Part shown: positions 26,715 to 35,894 of the stretch, piece by piece
How the letters are laid out: each line of letters starts with the position of its first letter
Position numbering within the stretch: the first letter of the stretch is position 1
Source: Flavobacterium columnare NBRC 100251 = ATCC 23463
GTDB lineage: Bacteria > Bacteroidota > Bacteroidia > Flavobacteriales > Flavobacteriaceae
Assembly: GCF_002530675.1 (NCBI RefSeq)
Contig: NZ_PCMX01000016.1
Span: 1-64,000, forward strand
Length of the DNA stretch: 64,000 nucleotides
Direction of reading: 5' to 3'
The notes under the pieces: generated by a model
The model's database searches: none
What the model saw: only the letters and a program-made list of their open reading frames with translations
What the model was told of the DNA's origin: nothing
Position numbers and translations under genes: made by a program

Positions 26715-27095
26715 ATGGTGGAAGAACAAATTAGATATTCGGATTCAGATTTAGCGGAATTTAAGGAGTTAATCCAGACTAAATTAGAAAAAGCCAAAGC
26801 AGATTTAGAACTTATAAAAAGTGCTTATCTAAATGATTTGAATAATGGTACAGATGATACCTCACCTACATTCAAAGCATTTGAAGAAGGAAGCGAAACT
26901 ATGAGTAAAGAAGCTAACTCTCAATTGGCCATTCGTCAGGAAAAATTCATACGAGATTTAAAGAATGCTTTAATTCGTATCGAAAACAAAACGTATGGTA
27001 TTTGTAAAGTAACAGGTAAATTAATTGCAAAAGAGCGTTTGAAATTAGTCCCACATGCTACGATGAGTATCGAAGCTAAAAATTTGCAAAAATAA
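26715..27095 (+). CDS. DksA/TraR-family protein with degenerate zinc finger
   Basis: 126 aa. It has an N-terminal coiled-coil (FKELIQTKLEKAKADLELIK, ~14-33) and the C-terminal DksA/TraR fold (YGICKVTGKLIAKERL, ~95-110). Only one of the four usual zinc cysteines is present (CKVT, ~98), so zinc is probably not bound as in E. coli DksA. The family reaches RNA polymerase through the secondary channel and tunes transcription with ppGpp. It lies between ileS and lspA. A terminator follows, so lspA has its own promoter. Confidence 0.85.
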   Translation: MVEEQIRYSDSDLAEFKELIQTKLEKAKADLELIKSAYLNDLNNGTDDTSPTFKAFEEGSETMSKEANSQLAIRQEKFIRDLKNALIRIENKTYGICKVTGKLIAKERLKLVPHATMSIEAKNLQK

Positions 27096-27115
27096 CATAT
27101 CGAAAACAAATGACT

Positions 27116-27142
27116 AAACGCTCCCTAATGGAGCGTTTTTTA
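27116..27142 (+). terminator. Terminator of the ileS-dksA-like transcript
   Basis: ACGCTCC-loop-GGAGCGT, 7-bp perfect stem, followed by a run of Ts. Confidence 0.85.
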
Positions 27143-27181
27143 TCTTCTTTAAGTTTCCTTATTTTGTATTACAATATTCCT

Positions 27182-27189
27182 TATTTTTG
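27182..27189 (+). promoter_or_regulatory. Candidate -7 box of lspA
   Basis: TATTTTTG fits TAnnTTTG, 18 bases before the ATG at 27208. It nearly abuts any start at 27187, which supports the later start. Confidence 0.4.
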
Positions 27190-27207
27190 CCCATCAAAAG
27201 TTTAAAA

Positions 27208-27801
27208 ATGAATCTAAAAAAAGCCTATTTAATAGTTTTCCTAGTTTTATTAACAGATCAAATATCAAAAATATATGTAAAGACAAACTTCATGTTACAT
27301 GAAGAAGTTGTTGTAGCTAAATGGTTTAAATTTCTTTTTGTAGAAAATGAAGGTATGGCATGGGGAGTTGAATTGCCAGGGATTTACGGTAAATTGATTC
27401 TTACCACCTTTAGAATTTTTGCAGTTTTTGGAATTGGTTATTGGTTGTGGCAATCAGTAAAAGAAAAAGCTTCTAATTTATTAATTATAGCCATTTCGCT
27501 AATCTTAGCGGGTGCTTTTGGTAATATCCTAGATTCTGTTTTTTATGGTGTTATTTTTGATCATAGCGAAGGTCAATTAGCAATTCCTTTTTCAGATAAA
27601 CCTTACGGCACTTGGTTGTATGGGAAAGTTGTTGATATGTTTTATTTTCCCATTTGGCAAGGCAAGTTACCGTCTTGGCTGCCTGTTTTTGGCGGAAAAT
27701 ACTTTACCTTTTTCAACGCTATTTTTAATGTAGCAGATATTGCCATCTCTACAGGAGTAGGGATATTGATTGTTTTTAATAAAAAAGTATTCGGAAAATA
27801 A
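27208..27801 (+). CDS. lspA: Lipoprotein signal peptidase (signal peptidase II)
   Basis: 197 aa from MNLKKAYLIVF. Aspartic peptidase of the inner membrane that removes signal peptides from prolipoproteins, serving the many lipoproteins in this window. Four membrane segments are visible. Family motifs are LTDQISKIYVK (~13-23), ENEGMAWG (~48), GNILDSVFYG with the first catalytic Asp (~108), and FNVADIAIS with the second (~173). A loop of about 40 residues between the catalytic motifs is longer than in E. coli. I recall this length as normal for flavobacteria. Confidence 0.93.
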   Translation: MNLKKAYLIVFLVLLTDQISKIYVKTNFMLHEEVVVAKWFKFLFVENEGMAWGVELPGIYGKLILTTFRIFAVFGIGYWLWQSVKEKASNLLIIAISLILAGAFGNILDSVFYGVIFDHSEGQLAIPFSDKPYGTWLYGKVVDMFYFPIWQGKLPSWLPVFGGKYFTFFNAIFNVADIAISTGVGILIVFNKKVFGK

Positions 27802-28538
27802 AGATTATCCAAAACGTTATTAATTATCGGTGTTTAAGAAGTAATAGCTTAACGTTTAGTCCTTTTTGACGACAGGGGAAGTCAGAATCAGTGTTATGTG
27901 ATTTGCTTCGACTATTCGCTTTGTTCGAACCTTCCTTTGGTTCGAAAAGATTGAAAAATTTTAGGACATACTCTTTCTTTTTTATATAAGAGGGTATTAT
28001 TTATTATTAAAAGTTTTTAAAAAAGAAAAGCTAAAGACTTGAATACTAGATTTGCAATTTAAGTCTGAAGTAGGTATCCTAGTGTTGTGTTTTAGTTTTT
28101 TCTAAAAATTATCTAGAAGAAGATTTTCTTTATACGTTTTAGAGATCATTTATCTATTCTTTCTCTGGGGATGTAGTATGTAATCACTCAAAGAAATAGA
28201 TTGATTGTAAATGTGTTAGTAAATATCTTTAACACAGATTATGGGGTGTATTTTGTGATGAAGATGAAAAGAGAAAATAAGATAAAAAGACGCGGAATTG
28301 TTTTATGCCATTGTAGTTTTGACGCATTGAGGGCAAAAAATGAGACTTTTTAGATTCAAAGAACAAAGAAAGTCATTTTATCTGTAGTAAACTTCTAATG
28401 TGTAATCTGGATTTAAGGCAAGGTTTAAGATGAAATTTTGTACAACAAGTAACATAATTTCTTTCTATCATTTTACAATTAATTTATCTAATATGAATAG
28501 AGTAGATTTTGCTCTTTTGATTAGCCAATCGGACTCAT
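27802..28538. other. Long intergenic region lspA-rnhA, with hairpins and an element copy
   Basis: 737 AT-rich bases with no credible gene. It holds an 8-bp inverted repeat with 31-base spacing (AAACGTTA near 27812, TAACGTTT near 27851). A compact hairpin lies at 27924-27946 (TTCGAACC, 7-base loop, GGTTCGAA). A MITE-like element occupies 28228-28416. The hairpins lack good T-tracts, so their role is unknown. Confidence 0.6.
28228..28416 (+). mobile_element. MITE-like element, copy A (diverged)
   Basis: 189 bp. The left end TTTAACACAGATTATG and right end TAATGTGTAATCTGG are inverted repeats of the family, with several substitutions. Internal landmarks shared with copies B and C are TAGTTTT..CATTGA, TTTTTAGATTCAAAG and TCTGTAGTAAACTTC. 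No transposase. It is the most diverged full-length copy. Confidence 0.65.
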
Positions 28539-29018
28539 TCAAACTAATTTATTACTTTCTCCTTCATAAAAACGATCGATAGAGAGTGTTTTCAGTTGCG
28601 ATGCCATTACCGCTAGTTGATCACAACGTTCATTTTGTGGGTGATTGTTATGACCTTTTATCCATTTAAAATCTACTTGATGTTGGCGGTATACTTTTAA
28701 AAAGCGAACCCATAAATCTGGGTTTTTTTTGCCTTTAAAACCTGTTTTTTCCCAGCCTATTACCCAATTTTTTTCAACAGCATCTACTACATATTTTGAA
28801 TCAGAAACGACAAGTACACGCTGATTGGGTTGTTTTAGTTTTTCGAGCCCTACAATGACCGCTAAAAGTTCCATTCGGTTGTTGGTAGTCAATCGAAAGC
28901 CTTCGTAAAATTCTTTTTTATAAGAACTTCCAACCAGTTCCATTACCAAGCCATAGCCGCCAGGTCCAGGATTTCCTTTTGCTGCTCCATCAGTATAAAT
29001 ATGTACTTGGTATGACAT
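28539..29018 (-). CDS. rnhA: Ribonuclease HI
   Basis: 159 aa, normal length. Cuts the RNA strand of RNA-DNA hybrids with two metal ions. The catalytic carboxylates are in place: Asp10 (YTDGAAKGNPGPGG), Glu50 (NNRMELLAV), Asp73 (VSDSKYV) and Asp133 (ERCDQLA). The handle region with WEKTGFKGKKNPDLW is present. It follows purN by 19 bases on the same strand and is probably co-transcribed with it. Confidence 0.96.
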   Translation of the reverse strand: MSYQVHIYTDGAAKGNPGPGGYGLVMELVGSSYKKEFYEGFRLTTNNRMELLAVIVGLEKLKQPNQRVLVVSDSKYVVDAVEKNWVIGWEKTGFKGKKNPDLWVRFLKVYRQHQVDFKWIKGHNNHPQNERCDQLAVMASQLKTLSIDRFYEGESNKLV

Positions 29019-29037
29019 GTTGTATATGTTTTATGAG

Positions 29038-29601
29038 TTAAGAATTTAGAAGTTTTTCTATTTCAATAGAGAAATAAGTGTGTTCTAATAGATGAACTGC
29101 TGTGGCTATTTCTTCTGCTTTTTTACAATTTTCAATATTAGTAGCATATTGTGCAATAATAGCCCCTTCATCATAGTGCTCATTTACATAATGAATTGTA
29201 ATACCTGTTTCTTTTTCTTTGTTTTCTAAAACGGCCTGATGTACATTCATACCATACATTCCTTTGCCTCCATACTTAGGTAAAAGAGCTGGGTGTATAT
29301 TAATAACTCGATTGGGATAAGCAGTAATGATGTTTTTTGGGAATTTTAGTAAAAAACCAGCCAAAACAATTAAATCAGGAGTAGATTCGTTTAACTGATT
29401 CAAAACAAAACCTGAGTTCAAATCTTCTTTTGTGAAAGTTAGCGTTGGAATACCATGATTTTTAGCTCGTTCTAAAACCTTAGCATTTAAATTGTTAGAA
29501 TAAACTTGTGTTACGGTTATTTTTGGGTTGCTTTTGAAATGCAATATGATTTTTTCAGCATTAGATCCTGAACCAGAAGCAAATAGTACAATTTTTTTCA
29601 T
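29038..29601 (-). CDS. purN: Phosphoribosylglycinamide formyltransferase
   Basis: 187 aa GART enzyme, transferring formyl from 10-formyl-THF to GAR in purine synthesis. The N-terminal phosphate loop FASGSGSNAEKI (~7-18) is present. The catalytic region HPALLPKYGGKGMYG with its His is near 105, and the Asp in HYDEGAI is near 142. The purN-rnhA unit is divergent from acpP-fabF-rnc. Confidence 0.95.
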   Translation of the reverse strand: MKKIVLFASGSGSNAEKIILHFKSNPKITVTQVYSNNLNAKVLERAKNHGIPTLTFTKEDLNSGFVLNQLNESTPDLIVLAGFLLKFPKNIITAYPNRVINIHPALLPKYGGKGMYGMNVHQAVLENKEKETGITIHYVNEHYDEGAIIAQYATNIENCKKAEEIATAVHLLEHTYFSIEIEKLLNS

Positions 29602-29783
29602 GATATTTTTATGTGTTGTTATAGCAGTAAAAATAGGCTTTCAGAAATTAAAAAACATTTAAAGTTGCAAAAAAAAGAATAATTCAGGAGAAATAATAAA
29701 AAAACCATCCTCTTTGTAAAATTAATTTTATAATTTCGTAGTTAGATTTATGAAACAAAAAAGGAGTAATTAAATAATTTTTT

Positions 29784-29791
29784 TATTTTTG
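29784..29791 (+). promoter_or_regulatory. Candidate -7 box of acpP
   Basis: TATTTTTG fits TAnnTTTG, 30 bases before the acpP ATG. Confidence 0.4.
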
Positions 29792-29821
29792 CCAACTAAT
29801 TAAAATTTAAAATTAAAGATT

Positions 29822-30058
29822 ATGTCAGACATTGCATCAAGAGTAAAAGCGATTATCGTGGACAAATTAGGTGTTGACGAGAACGAAGTAGTTTCTGAAG
29901 CAAGCTTCACTAACGATTTAGGAGCTGATTCATTAGACACTGTTGAGCTAATCATGGAATTCGAAAAAGAATTTGATATTCAAATTCCAGATGACCAAGC
30001 TGAAAACATTGCTACTGTAGGTCAAGCTATCTCTTACATCGAAGAAGCTAAAAAATAA
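29822..30058 (+). CDS. acpP: Acyl carrier protein
   Basis: 78 aa acidic helical carrier of fatty-acid intermediates. The phosphopantetheine attachment site is Ser37 in [15 protein letters not shown]. It is directly followed by a terminator and then fabF, the usual acpP-fabF order. The terminator probably lets acpP be expressed at a higher level than fabF. Confidence 0.97.
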   Translation: MSDIASRVKAIIVDKLGVDENEVVSEASFTNDLGADSLDTVELIMEFEKEFDIQIPDDQAENIATVGQAISYIEEAKK

Positions 30059-30068
30059 TAAATAATGG

Positions 30069-30108
30069 CATCTGTAAGTAAAAAAGCTTACAGATGTTCT
30101 TATTTTTT
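30069..30108 (+). terminator. Hairpin terminator after acpP
   Basis: CATCTGTAAG and CTTACAGATG form a 10-bp perfect stem, followed by TTCTTATTTTTT. It may be leaky and allow partial read-through into fabF. Confidence 0.75.
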
Positions 30109-30255
30109 ACTGTCTTTATCAAAATCTTTTTTAGATTTGTACAAACATTGATTGTATTACAATCATATAGCATATTCTGTAATACCCATTGTTTCTTTTA
30201 GTTATTATTAAAAGTGCTTTGGGGTTTTTTATATTAAAACAAAACCAGCTAAACT

Positions 30256-31506
30256 ATGCAACTAAAGCGAGTAGTAGTAACCGGATTAGGAGCTTTAACT
30301 CCTATTGGAAATAACCTTCAAGAATACTGGGAAGGTCTAATTAATGGAAGAAGCGGTGCGGCTCCCATTACTTATTATAACACAGAAAAACACAAAACAA
30401 AATTTGCTTGTGAAGTAAAAAACTTTAAGGTAGAGGAGTTTATTGATAGAAAAGAAGCTAGAAGAATGGATAAATTTGCTCAATATGCCATTGTAGCAAG
30501 TGATGAAGCCATTAAAGACTCTGGCTTGGAATTAGATAAAATTAATAAATATCGTGTTGGAGTTATTTGGGGAGCAGGAATTGGAGGACTAGAAACTTTT
30601 CAAGAAGAAGTTTTAAGTTATGCTAAAGGTGACGGAACGCCGCGCTTTAATCCTTTCTTTATCCCTAAAATGATTGCTGATATTGCTCCAGGACATATCT
30701 CTATGCGAAATGGCTTTATGGGACCTAACTACACCACGGTTTCTGCTTGTGCCTCTTCAGCTAACGCTTTAGTTGATGCGTTCAATTACATTCGTTTAGG
30801 TATGTGTGATGTAATCGTTTCAGGAGGATCCGAAGCAGCTGTGACTATCGCAGGTATGGGAGGTTTCAATTCAATGCAGGCATTATCAACAAGAAACGAA
30901 AGTCCAGAAACGGCCTCTAGGCCTTTTGATGCCACTCGTGATGGATTCGTTTTAGGAGAAGGAGCAGGAGCATTGGTGTTAGAGGAATATGAACACGCAA
31001 AGGCACGTGGCGCTAAAATTTATTGTGAAGTAGGAGGATGCGGAATGTCTTCTGATGCTTATCACCTAACAGCCCCTCATCCAGAAGGAATTGGAGTTAT
31101 AGCAGTAATGAATAATACACTACAAGACGCAGGTTTAAGGCCCGAAGATGTAGATCACATCAATACACATGGTACATCTACTCCTCTTGGAGATGTAGCG
31201 GAACTAAAAGCAATTAGTTCTGTTTTTGGTGAACACGCTAAAAATATTAATATCAATTCAACTAAATCTATGACAGGGCACTTATTAGGTGCTGCTGGAG
31301 CTATTGAAGCAATAGCTTCTATTTTAGCTATTAAAAACAGTATTATTCCTCCTACAATCAATCATAATGTAGTGGATGAAAATATTGATCCAAACTTAAA
31401 CCTTACCTTAAATAAAGCTCAAAAACGGGATATTAAAGTGGCTATGAGTAATACTTTTGGTTTTGGTGGTCATAACGCTTGTGTTTTATTTAAAAAAATA
31501 GAATAA
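30256..31506 (+). CDS. fabF: Beta-ketoacyl-ACP synthase II
   Basis: 416 aa. Condenses acyl-ACP with malonyl-ACP in fatty-acid elongation. The Cys-His-His triad is intact: Cys165 (VSACASSANA), His305 (NTHGTSTPLGD) and His342 (MTGHLLGAAG). The glycine-rich end GFGGHNACVLF is present. A small palindrome (30149-30165, TGATTG-tatta-CAATCA) lies upstream. rnc follows after 9 bases and is co-transcribed. Confidence 0.97.
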   Translation: MQLKRVVVTGLGALTPIGNNLQEYWEGLINGRSGAAPITYYNTEKHKTKFACEVKNFKVEEFIDRKEARRMDKFAQYAIVASDEAIKDSGLELDKINKYRVGVIWGAGIGGLETFQEEVLSYAKGDGTPRFNPFFIPKMIADIAPGHISMRNGFMGPNYTTVSACASSANALVDAFNYIRLGMCDVIVSGGSEAAVTIAGMGGFNSMQALSTRNESPETASRPFDATRDGFVLGEGAGALVLEEYEHAKARGAKIYCEVGGCGMSSDAYHLTAPHPEGIGVIAVMNNTLQDAGLRPEDVDHINTHGTSTPLGDVAELKAISSVFGEHAKNININSTKSMTGHLLGAAGAIEAIASILAIKNSIIPPTINHNVVDENIDPNLNLTLNKAQKRDIKVAMSNTFGFGGHNACVLFKKIE

Positions 31507-31515
31507 TTCTATAGT

Positions 31516-32262
31516 ATGAGAATTATTAAGAGAATATTTAAAAAAAACCGTTTTCAGAACCCTGAAGACGGGAATTTTTTTAAAAAAATTACTTTCATCT
31601 TAGGTTTTAAACCTGAAAATATTGAGCATTATCGTCGCGCTTTTACTCATAGATCTATGAATAAAACAGATGAAAACGGTTATCCAATAAATTATGAACG
31701 ACTTGAATTTTTAGGAGATGCAATGTTAGGTTCTGTGATAGCTGCCCATCTATTTAGTAAGGTTCCTAATGGAGACGAGGGGTATTTGACTAAAATGCGC
31801 TCTAAAATAGTTTCACGCGAACATTTAAATGAATTAGGAAAAGATTTTAAATTAATTGAGTTCGTAGAAACGAAAGTTTCCGCACAACATTTTGGCGAAA
31901 ATGTACACGGAAATATTTTTGAAGCTTTTATTGGAGCAATATATTTGGATAAAGGATTTGATTTTTGTGAACAATTTATTCAAAAAAAAATAATAAAACC
32001 CTACGTAGATATTGATCGTTTAGAAGGCAAAGTAATAAGTTATAAAAGTCTTTTTATTGAGTGGTGTCAGAAAGAAAAAAAATCTTTCCATTATGAAACC
32101 TATGATGATAATGCTGCTGGAAATGTAAAATATTTTGCAGTAAAGTTACATTTAAACGGAGAGGTTATAACGAAAGCTCGTGCCACCTCTAAGAAGAAAG
32201 CGGAAGAAATAGCTTCTAAGAGAGCTTATTTTGTTTTTCAATCACAAATAGACAACAAATAA
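31516..32262 (+). CDS. rnc: Ribonuclease III
   Basis: 248 aa. Double-strand RNA endonuclease processing rRNA and mRNA. The RNase III signature NYERLEFLGDAMLGSVIA (~55-72) holds the catalytic Glu/Asp, and the second carboxylate cluster FEAFIGAIYLDKG lies near 135. The C-terminal dsRNA-binding domain runs ~175-244 (YKSLFIEWCQ to RATSKKKAEEIASKRA). It is the last gene of acpP-fabF-rnc and converges on the AlbA_2-domain gene, 6 bases away. Confidence 0.96.
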   Translation: MRIIKRIFKKNRFQNPEDGNFFKKITFILGFKPENIEHYRRAFTHRSMNKTDENGYPINYERLEFLGDAMLGSVIAAHLFSKVPNGDEGYLTKMRSKIVSREHLNELGKDFKLIEFVETKVSAQHFGENVHGNIFEAFIGAIYLDKGFDFCEQFIQKKIIKPYVDIDRLEGKVISYKSLFIEWCQKEKKSFHYETYDDNAAGNVKYFAVKLHLNGEVITKARATSKKKAEEIASKRAYFVFQSQIDNK

Positions 32263-32268
32263 GATAAG

Positions 32269-33405
32269 CTAATGACTATATTTCATTTTTCGTAATACTC
32301 TTAAAGCTTCTTTAAAAGAAATATAAACTTTATGATAGGGTTTTAAAAGAAATTTAGACTCAATAAGTTTCTCTTTTGCGTTTTTAAAACCATTCAAATA
32401 GCAGAGCATCAGTGTATGTGGTAGGTTTTCAAGATTCTTAAGGTCCCTATCTGTAAGAGAGGCTTTTTGATTTACTTTATCCAGTAGTAATAGGTTTGTT
32501 TTATAGATATGATATAATAACTTTTTATTAAACTGAGGGGGTTCAAAAAGAATCTCATTTTCTATTTTATAATACCCGTTGTCAAAAAATGTAATATAAA
32601 CCTTTTCAAGTGGATAATAACTGGTTTTATCATTAAGCCCTAATTGTATAAATTCAGTAATTGTAAAATTATTTTCTGAAAACTCTATAATAACTTCGTC
32701 TAGTGTAGAATAAAAGAGTTTAATTTGCTCATTAATTAATTCAATGTCTACCCTTGAAAAATAGGTTTTACCTTTCCATTCCTTTTTATTACCAGCCCAA
32801 CAAACAATAAAAAGCTCTTTAAAAACTTTGTATTGAGTTTCCATGTCTTTATGTTTAACATTCATGAAATCTAAAACGGCTTCTAAAGTGTGTTCAATGC
32901 TATTTCTAGAATTGTTTTCAATACTGATAACCGTTTGCGTATTTTGTTTACTATAGCCTATTTTATCAAGGGTAGGGATTGTATTACTTCCAATTCTTTT
33001 AAACGTACTTCCTGTTTCTATTGTGTTTATTCCTTTCTTAAAATAAGAGACTTTATGATTGGGCTTAATAGTAACTAATCCTACCACTTTTTCTTTTGGC
33101 AAATGAGGGAAAGGAATGTTCTCATATTGTATTTGTGGAGGATTTAGAAGAAAAGCATTTACCAAATTTTGTATTCTACTGTCGTCAAAAAAATCATCAC
33201 CTACAATTTCGTTACTTTCGTCTTCAACACCTATGACTAGGTACGAATTATTATTCGGATTAGAATTAGATAGCGCACAGATATGTTTCAAAAATTTAGC
33301 CTTTCCTTCTTTATTATGAAGATTTAGCTGTCTCTTTTTATCATAAAAGCTATTTTCGTCGTTATGAGCTAATAAGTTTTTTATAAGGAGTCTTTTGTTA
33401 ATCAT
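32269..33405 (-). CDS. AlbA_2 (Schlafen-type) domain protein
   Basis: 378 aa. Residues ~10-145 match the Schlafen AlbA_2 fold (KAKFLKHICALSNS, YLVIGVEDESNEIVGDDFFDDSRI, VGLVTIKPN and the end KRIGSNT). These are often labelled ATP-binding proteins, transcriptional regulators or nucleases. The remaining ~220 residues are helical and have no motif I can name. I recall it beside rnc in other flavobacteria, which suggests a conserved, possibly RNA-related role. Function unknown. Confidence 0.7.
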   Translation of the reverse strand: MINKRLLIKNLLAHNDENSFYDKKRQLNLHNKEGKAKFLKHICALSNSNPNNNSYLVIGVEDESNEIVGDDFFDDSRIQNLVNAFLLNPPQIQYENIPFPHLPKEKVVGLVTIKPNHKVSYFKKGINTIETGSTFKRIGSNTIPTLDKIGYSKQNTQTVISIENNSRNSIEHTLEAVLDFMNVKHKDMETQYKVFKELFIVCWAGNKKEWKGKTYFSRVDIELINEQIKLFYSTLDEVIIEFSENNFTITEFIQLGLNDKTSYYPLEKVYITFFDNGYYKIENEILFEPPQFNKKLLYHIYKTNLLLLDKVNQKASLTDRDLKNLENLPHTLMLCYLNGFKNAKEKLIESKFLLKPYHKVYISFKEALRVLRKMKYSH

Positions 33406-33578
33406 ATCTCTAATTTTTCAAAAATCACTTAAAAATACTAAAAGCTTTCATAAAATGAGTCTTAATAAGGGGGTAAAAAAAATATTTAACTGATTGTTAA
33501 CACCCTAAAATCAATTAAATTTTCAATTTGCATCATATTGAATAAGATATTAATTTCACGACTTTAAAAAAACAATCG

Positions 33579-34583
33579 ATGGAAGAGAATACCACTACTT
33601 TAGATATTAGGGCAATTAATGAAAAAATAGAAAGAGAAAGTGCTTTTATTGATCTATTAACGATGGAAATAAACAAAGTCATCGTAGGACAAAAACACAT
33701 GGTAGAACGTTTGTTGATCGGACTTTTAGGGCAAGGACATATTTTGCTAGAAGGAGTACCTGGATTAGCAAAAACATTAGCAATAAATACTTTATCACAA
33801 GCAGTTTACGGGAGCTTTAGTCGCATTCAGTTTACTCCTGATTTATTACCAGCGGATGTAGTAGGGACCATGATCTATAATATTAAAGATAATGCCTTTT
33901 CAATTAAAAAAGGACCGATCTTCGCCAATTTTGTTTTGGCAGATGAGATCAACCGTGCGCCCGCAAAGGTTCAATCAGCTTTATTAGAAGCAATGCAAGA
34001 AAAGCAAGTAACAATTGGTGATACTACGTTTAAATTAGATAAACCCTTTTTAGTATTAGCGACACAAAATCCAGTAGAACAAGAAGGAACATATCCACTA
34101 CCTGAAGCGCAAGTAGATCGTTTTATGTTAAAAACGATAATTGATTATCCTAAAATTGAAGAAGAACGAATGGTTATTCGTCAGAACCTAAAAGGAGGTT
34201 TCGATAAAGTAAAACCAGTAGTGTCTATAGAACAAATTTTGCGTGCTCAAGAAGCCGTTCGTGAAGTATATATGGATGAAAAAATTGAAAAATATATTTT
34301 AGACATCATTTTTGCAACACGTTATCCAGAAAAATATAAATTAGAATCATTAAAACCTTTAATTAGTTTTGGAGCTTCACCACGTGGGAGTATTAACTTG
34401 GCTGTAGCAGCTAAATGTTATGCCTTTATTAAACGCAGGGGCTATGTTATTCCAGAAGATGTACGTGCGGTAGTACACGATGTGTTACGTCACAGAATTG
34501 GTATTACTTATGAAGCTGAAGCAGAAAACGTAACTACAGTAGATATTATCAATAAAATTGTAAACGAAATAGAAGTGCCATAA
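33579..34583 (+). CDS. MoxR-family AAA+ ATPase
   Basis: 334 aa. First gene of a stress-tolerance operon of MoxR, DUF58 and Bat proteins. Walker A variant GVPGLAKT (~61-68), Walker B LADEINRAP (~121), sensor 1 ATQNPVEQEGTYPLPEAQ (~164) and sensor 2 SFGASPRGS (~266) are all present. MoxR ATPases act as chaperones on VWA-domain partners encoded alongside. Preceded by ~170 AT-rich bases that should hold the promoter. Confidence 0.93.
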   Translation: MEENTTTLDIRAINEKIERESAFIDLLTMEINKVIVGQKHMVERLLIGLLGQGHILLEGVPGLAKTLAINTLSQAVYGSFSRIQFTPDLLPADVVGTMIYNIKDNAFSIKKGPIFANFVLADEINRAPAKVQSALLEAMQEKQVTIGDTTFKLDKPFLVLATQNPVEQEGTYPLPEAQVDRFMLKTIIDYPKIEEERMVIRQNLKGGFDKVKPVVSIEQILRAQEAVREVYMDEKIEKYILDIIFATRYPEKYKLESLKPLISFGASPRGSINLAVAAKCYAFIKRRGYVIPEDVRAVVHDVLRHRIGITYEAEAENVTTVDIINKIVNEIEVP

Positions 34584-34640
34584 AAAGGAACTATATAAAT
34601 AATTACCATTAATCTATGACCGTTGCCTATTGCCTAAAAA

Positions 34641-35507
34641 ATGGAAACAAAAGACTTACTCAAAAAAGTTCGTAAAATAGAAATAAAAACCAGAAGACTG
34701 AGTGACCATATCTTCTCGGGAGAGTATCATACCTCTTTTAAAGGACGTGGGATGACTTTTTCGGAAGTACGTCAATATCAGTATGGTGACGATGTACGCG
34801 CAATTGATTGGAATGTTACGGCTAAATATAAAGAACCTTACATAAAAGTTTTTGAAGAAGAACGAGAATTAACCATGATGTTAATGGTTGATGTTTCAGG
34901 TTCAGAAAATTTTGGTACTAAAAATCAATTAAAAAGCGAAGTAGTAACAGAAATAGCAGCAACTTTAGCTTTTTCAGCAACTCAAAATAATGATAAAATA
35001 GGTTTAATCTTATTCTCGAATCAAATAGAATTATACATTCCACCTAAAAAAGGAAAATCACACGTATTACGTATTATTCGTGAATTAATTGAATTCGAAC
35101 CTAAAAGCAAACAGACTAATATAGGAAATGCTCTGGAGTTTCTTTCCGCAACCCAAAAGAAAAAAGCTATTGTATTCATGATTTCAGATTTTATAACAGA
35201 TGATAATTATGAGAAAATATTGAAAATTGCCAGTAAAAAACACGATATAACAGGGGTAAGAGTATTTGATATCCGTGAAGAAAAAATACCTGATATCGGT
35301 TTAGTAGCCATGCAAGACGCTGAAACAGATGCTATACAATGGATAAATACAAGTTCTAAAAACGTTCGCTTGCAGTATGAAAAATACTATCAAGAAAAAG
35401 TGAATTATTTTAAGGACATTTTCTCAAAATGTGGTGCTGGTACAGTACACACAAGAGTAGACGAAAGTTATGTAACAAAACTATTAGGTTATTTCAAATC
35501 AAGATAA
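34641..35507 (+). CDS. DUF58 domain protein
   Basis: 288 aa, 57 bases after the MoxR gene. The DUF58 core motif QYQYGDDVRAIDWNVTAK lies near 46-63. A VWA-like fold follows with LMVDVSGSENFGT (~87) and IGLILFSNQIELYIPP (~119). In these operons the DUF58 protein is the cytoplasmic partner of the MoxR ATPase and links it to the membrane VWA proteins. Confidence 0.92.
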   Translation: METKDLLKKVRKIEIKTRRLSDHIFSGEYHTSFKGRGMTFSEVRQYQYGDDVRAIDWNVTAKYKEPYIKVFEEERELTMMLMVDVSGSENFGTKNQLKSEVVTEIAATLAFSATQNNDKIGLILFSNQIELYIPPKKGKSHVLRIIRELIEFEPKSKQTNIGNALEFLSATQKKKAIVFMISDFITDDNYEKILKIASKKHDITGVRVFDIREEKIPDIGLVAMQDAETDAIQWINTSSKNVRLQYEKYYQEKVNYFKDIFSKCGAGTVHTRVDESYVTKLLGYFKSR

Positions 35508-35597
35508 GTGAAAAATTGTTCTTTCTAAAAGAAACAACAAGAAATTAGCAAAAAGAGTAATACATTTTGTATCCAGTATCATTTTATTTATTAAAAA

Positions 35598-35891
35598 GTG
35601 GAACACAATTATATAGCAAATCATTTCTTAGATCAGATTATTCGTTTCCCCAGCTCACCAGCATTAAATTACGGTGACGTTGAAAGTAAAAAAGATTTTG
35701 TAAACAAAAAAAGACTTTGTTTGAAAGAAATAAGAGAAACTAGTCATTGTTTAAGAATTATAGAAAAACCAAAATCATACCTGTTTGATTTAGAAGTGAA
35801 TCAAACAAAAAATGAATCAAATCAATTGATTTCAATAGTTGTTGTAAGTATTCCTACTGCTAAAGATAATTCAGAAATCAAAAACTGTTAA
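35598..35891 (+). pseudogene. Four-helix-bundle protein (S23/IVS family), N-terminally truncated
   Basis: The open frame gives 97 aa from a GTG, with an in-frame TAA two codons upstream. HNYIANHFLDQIIR, SPALNYGD, KDFVNKKRLCLKEIRET and NQLISIVVVSI are the later helices of the four-helix-bundle family encoded in 23S rRNA intervening sequences and many Bacteroidota genomes. The first helix, about 25-30 residues, is missing. The sequence just upstream in another frame (reading SFYLLK) looks like its remnant, so a frameshift is likely. It sits between the DUF58 gene and the Bat genes, outside the normal operon logic. It may still be translated as a short protein. Confidence 0.6.
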
Positions 35892-35894
35892 TTA

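Noticed and set aside
27924-27946. Hairpin TTCGAACC..GGTTCGAA as a tRNA T-arm
   Set aside because: The GTTCGAA-like arm drew attention, but no acceptor, D or anticodon arm can be fitted around it.
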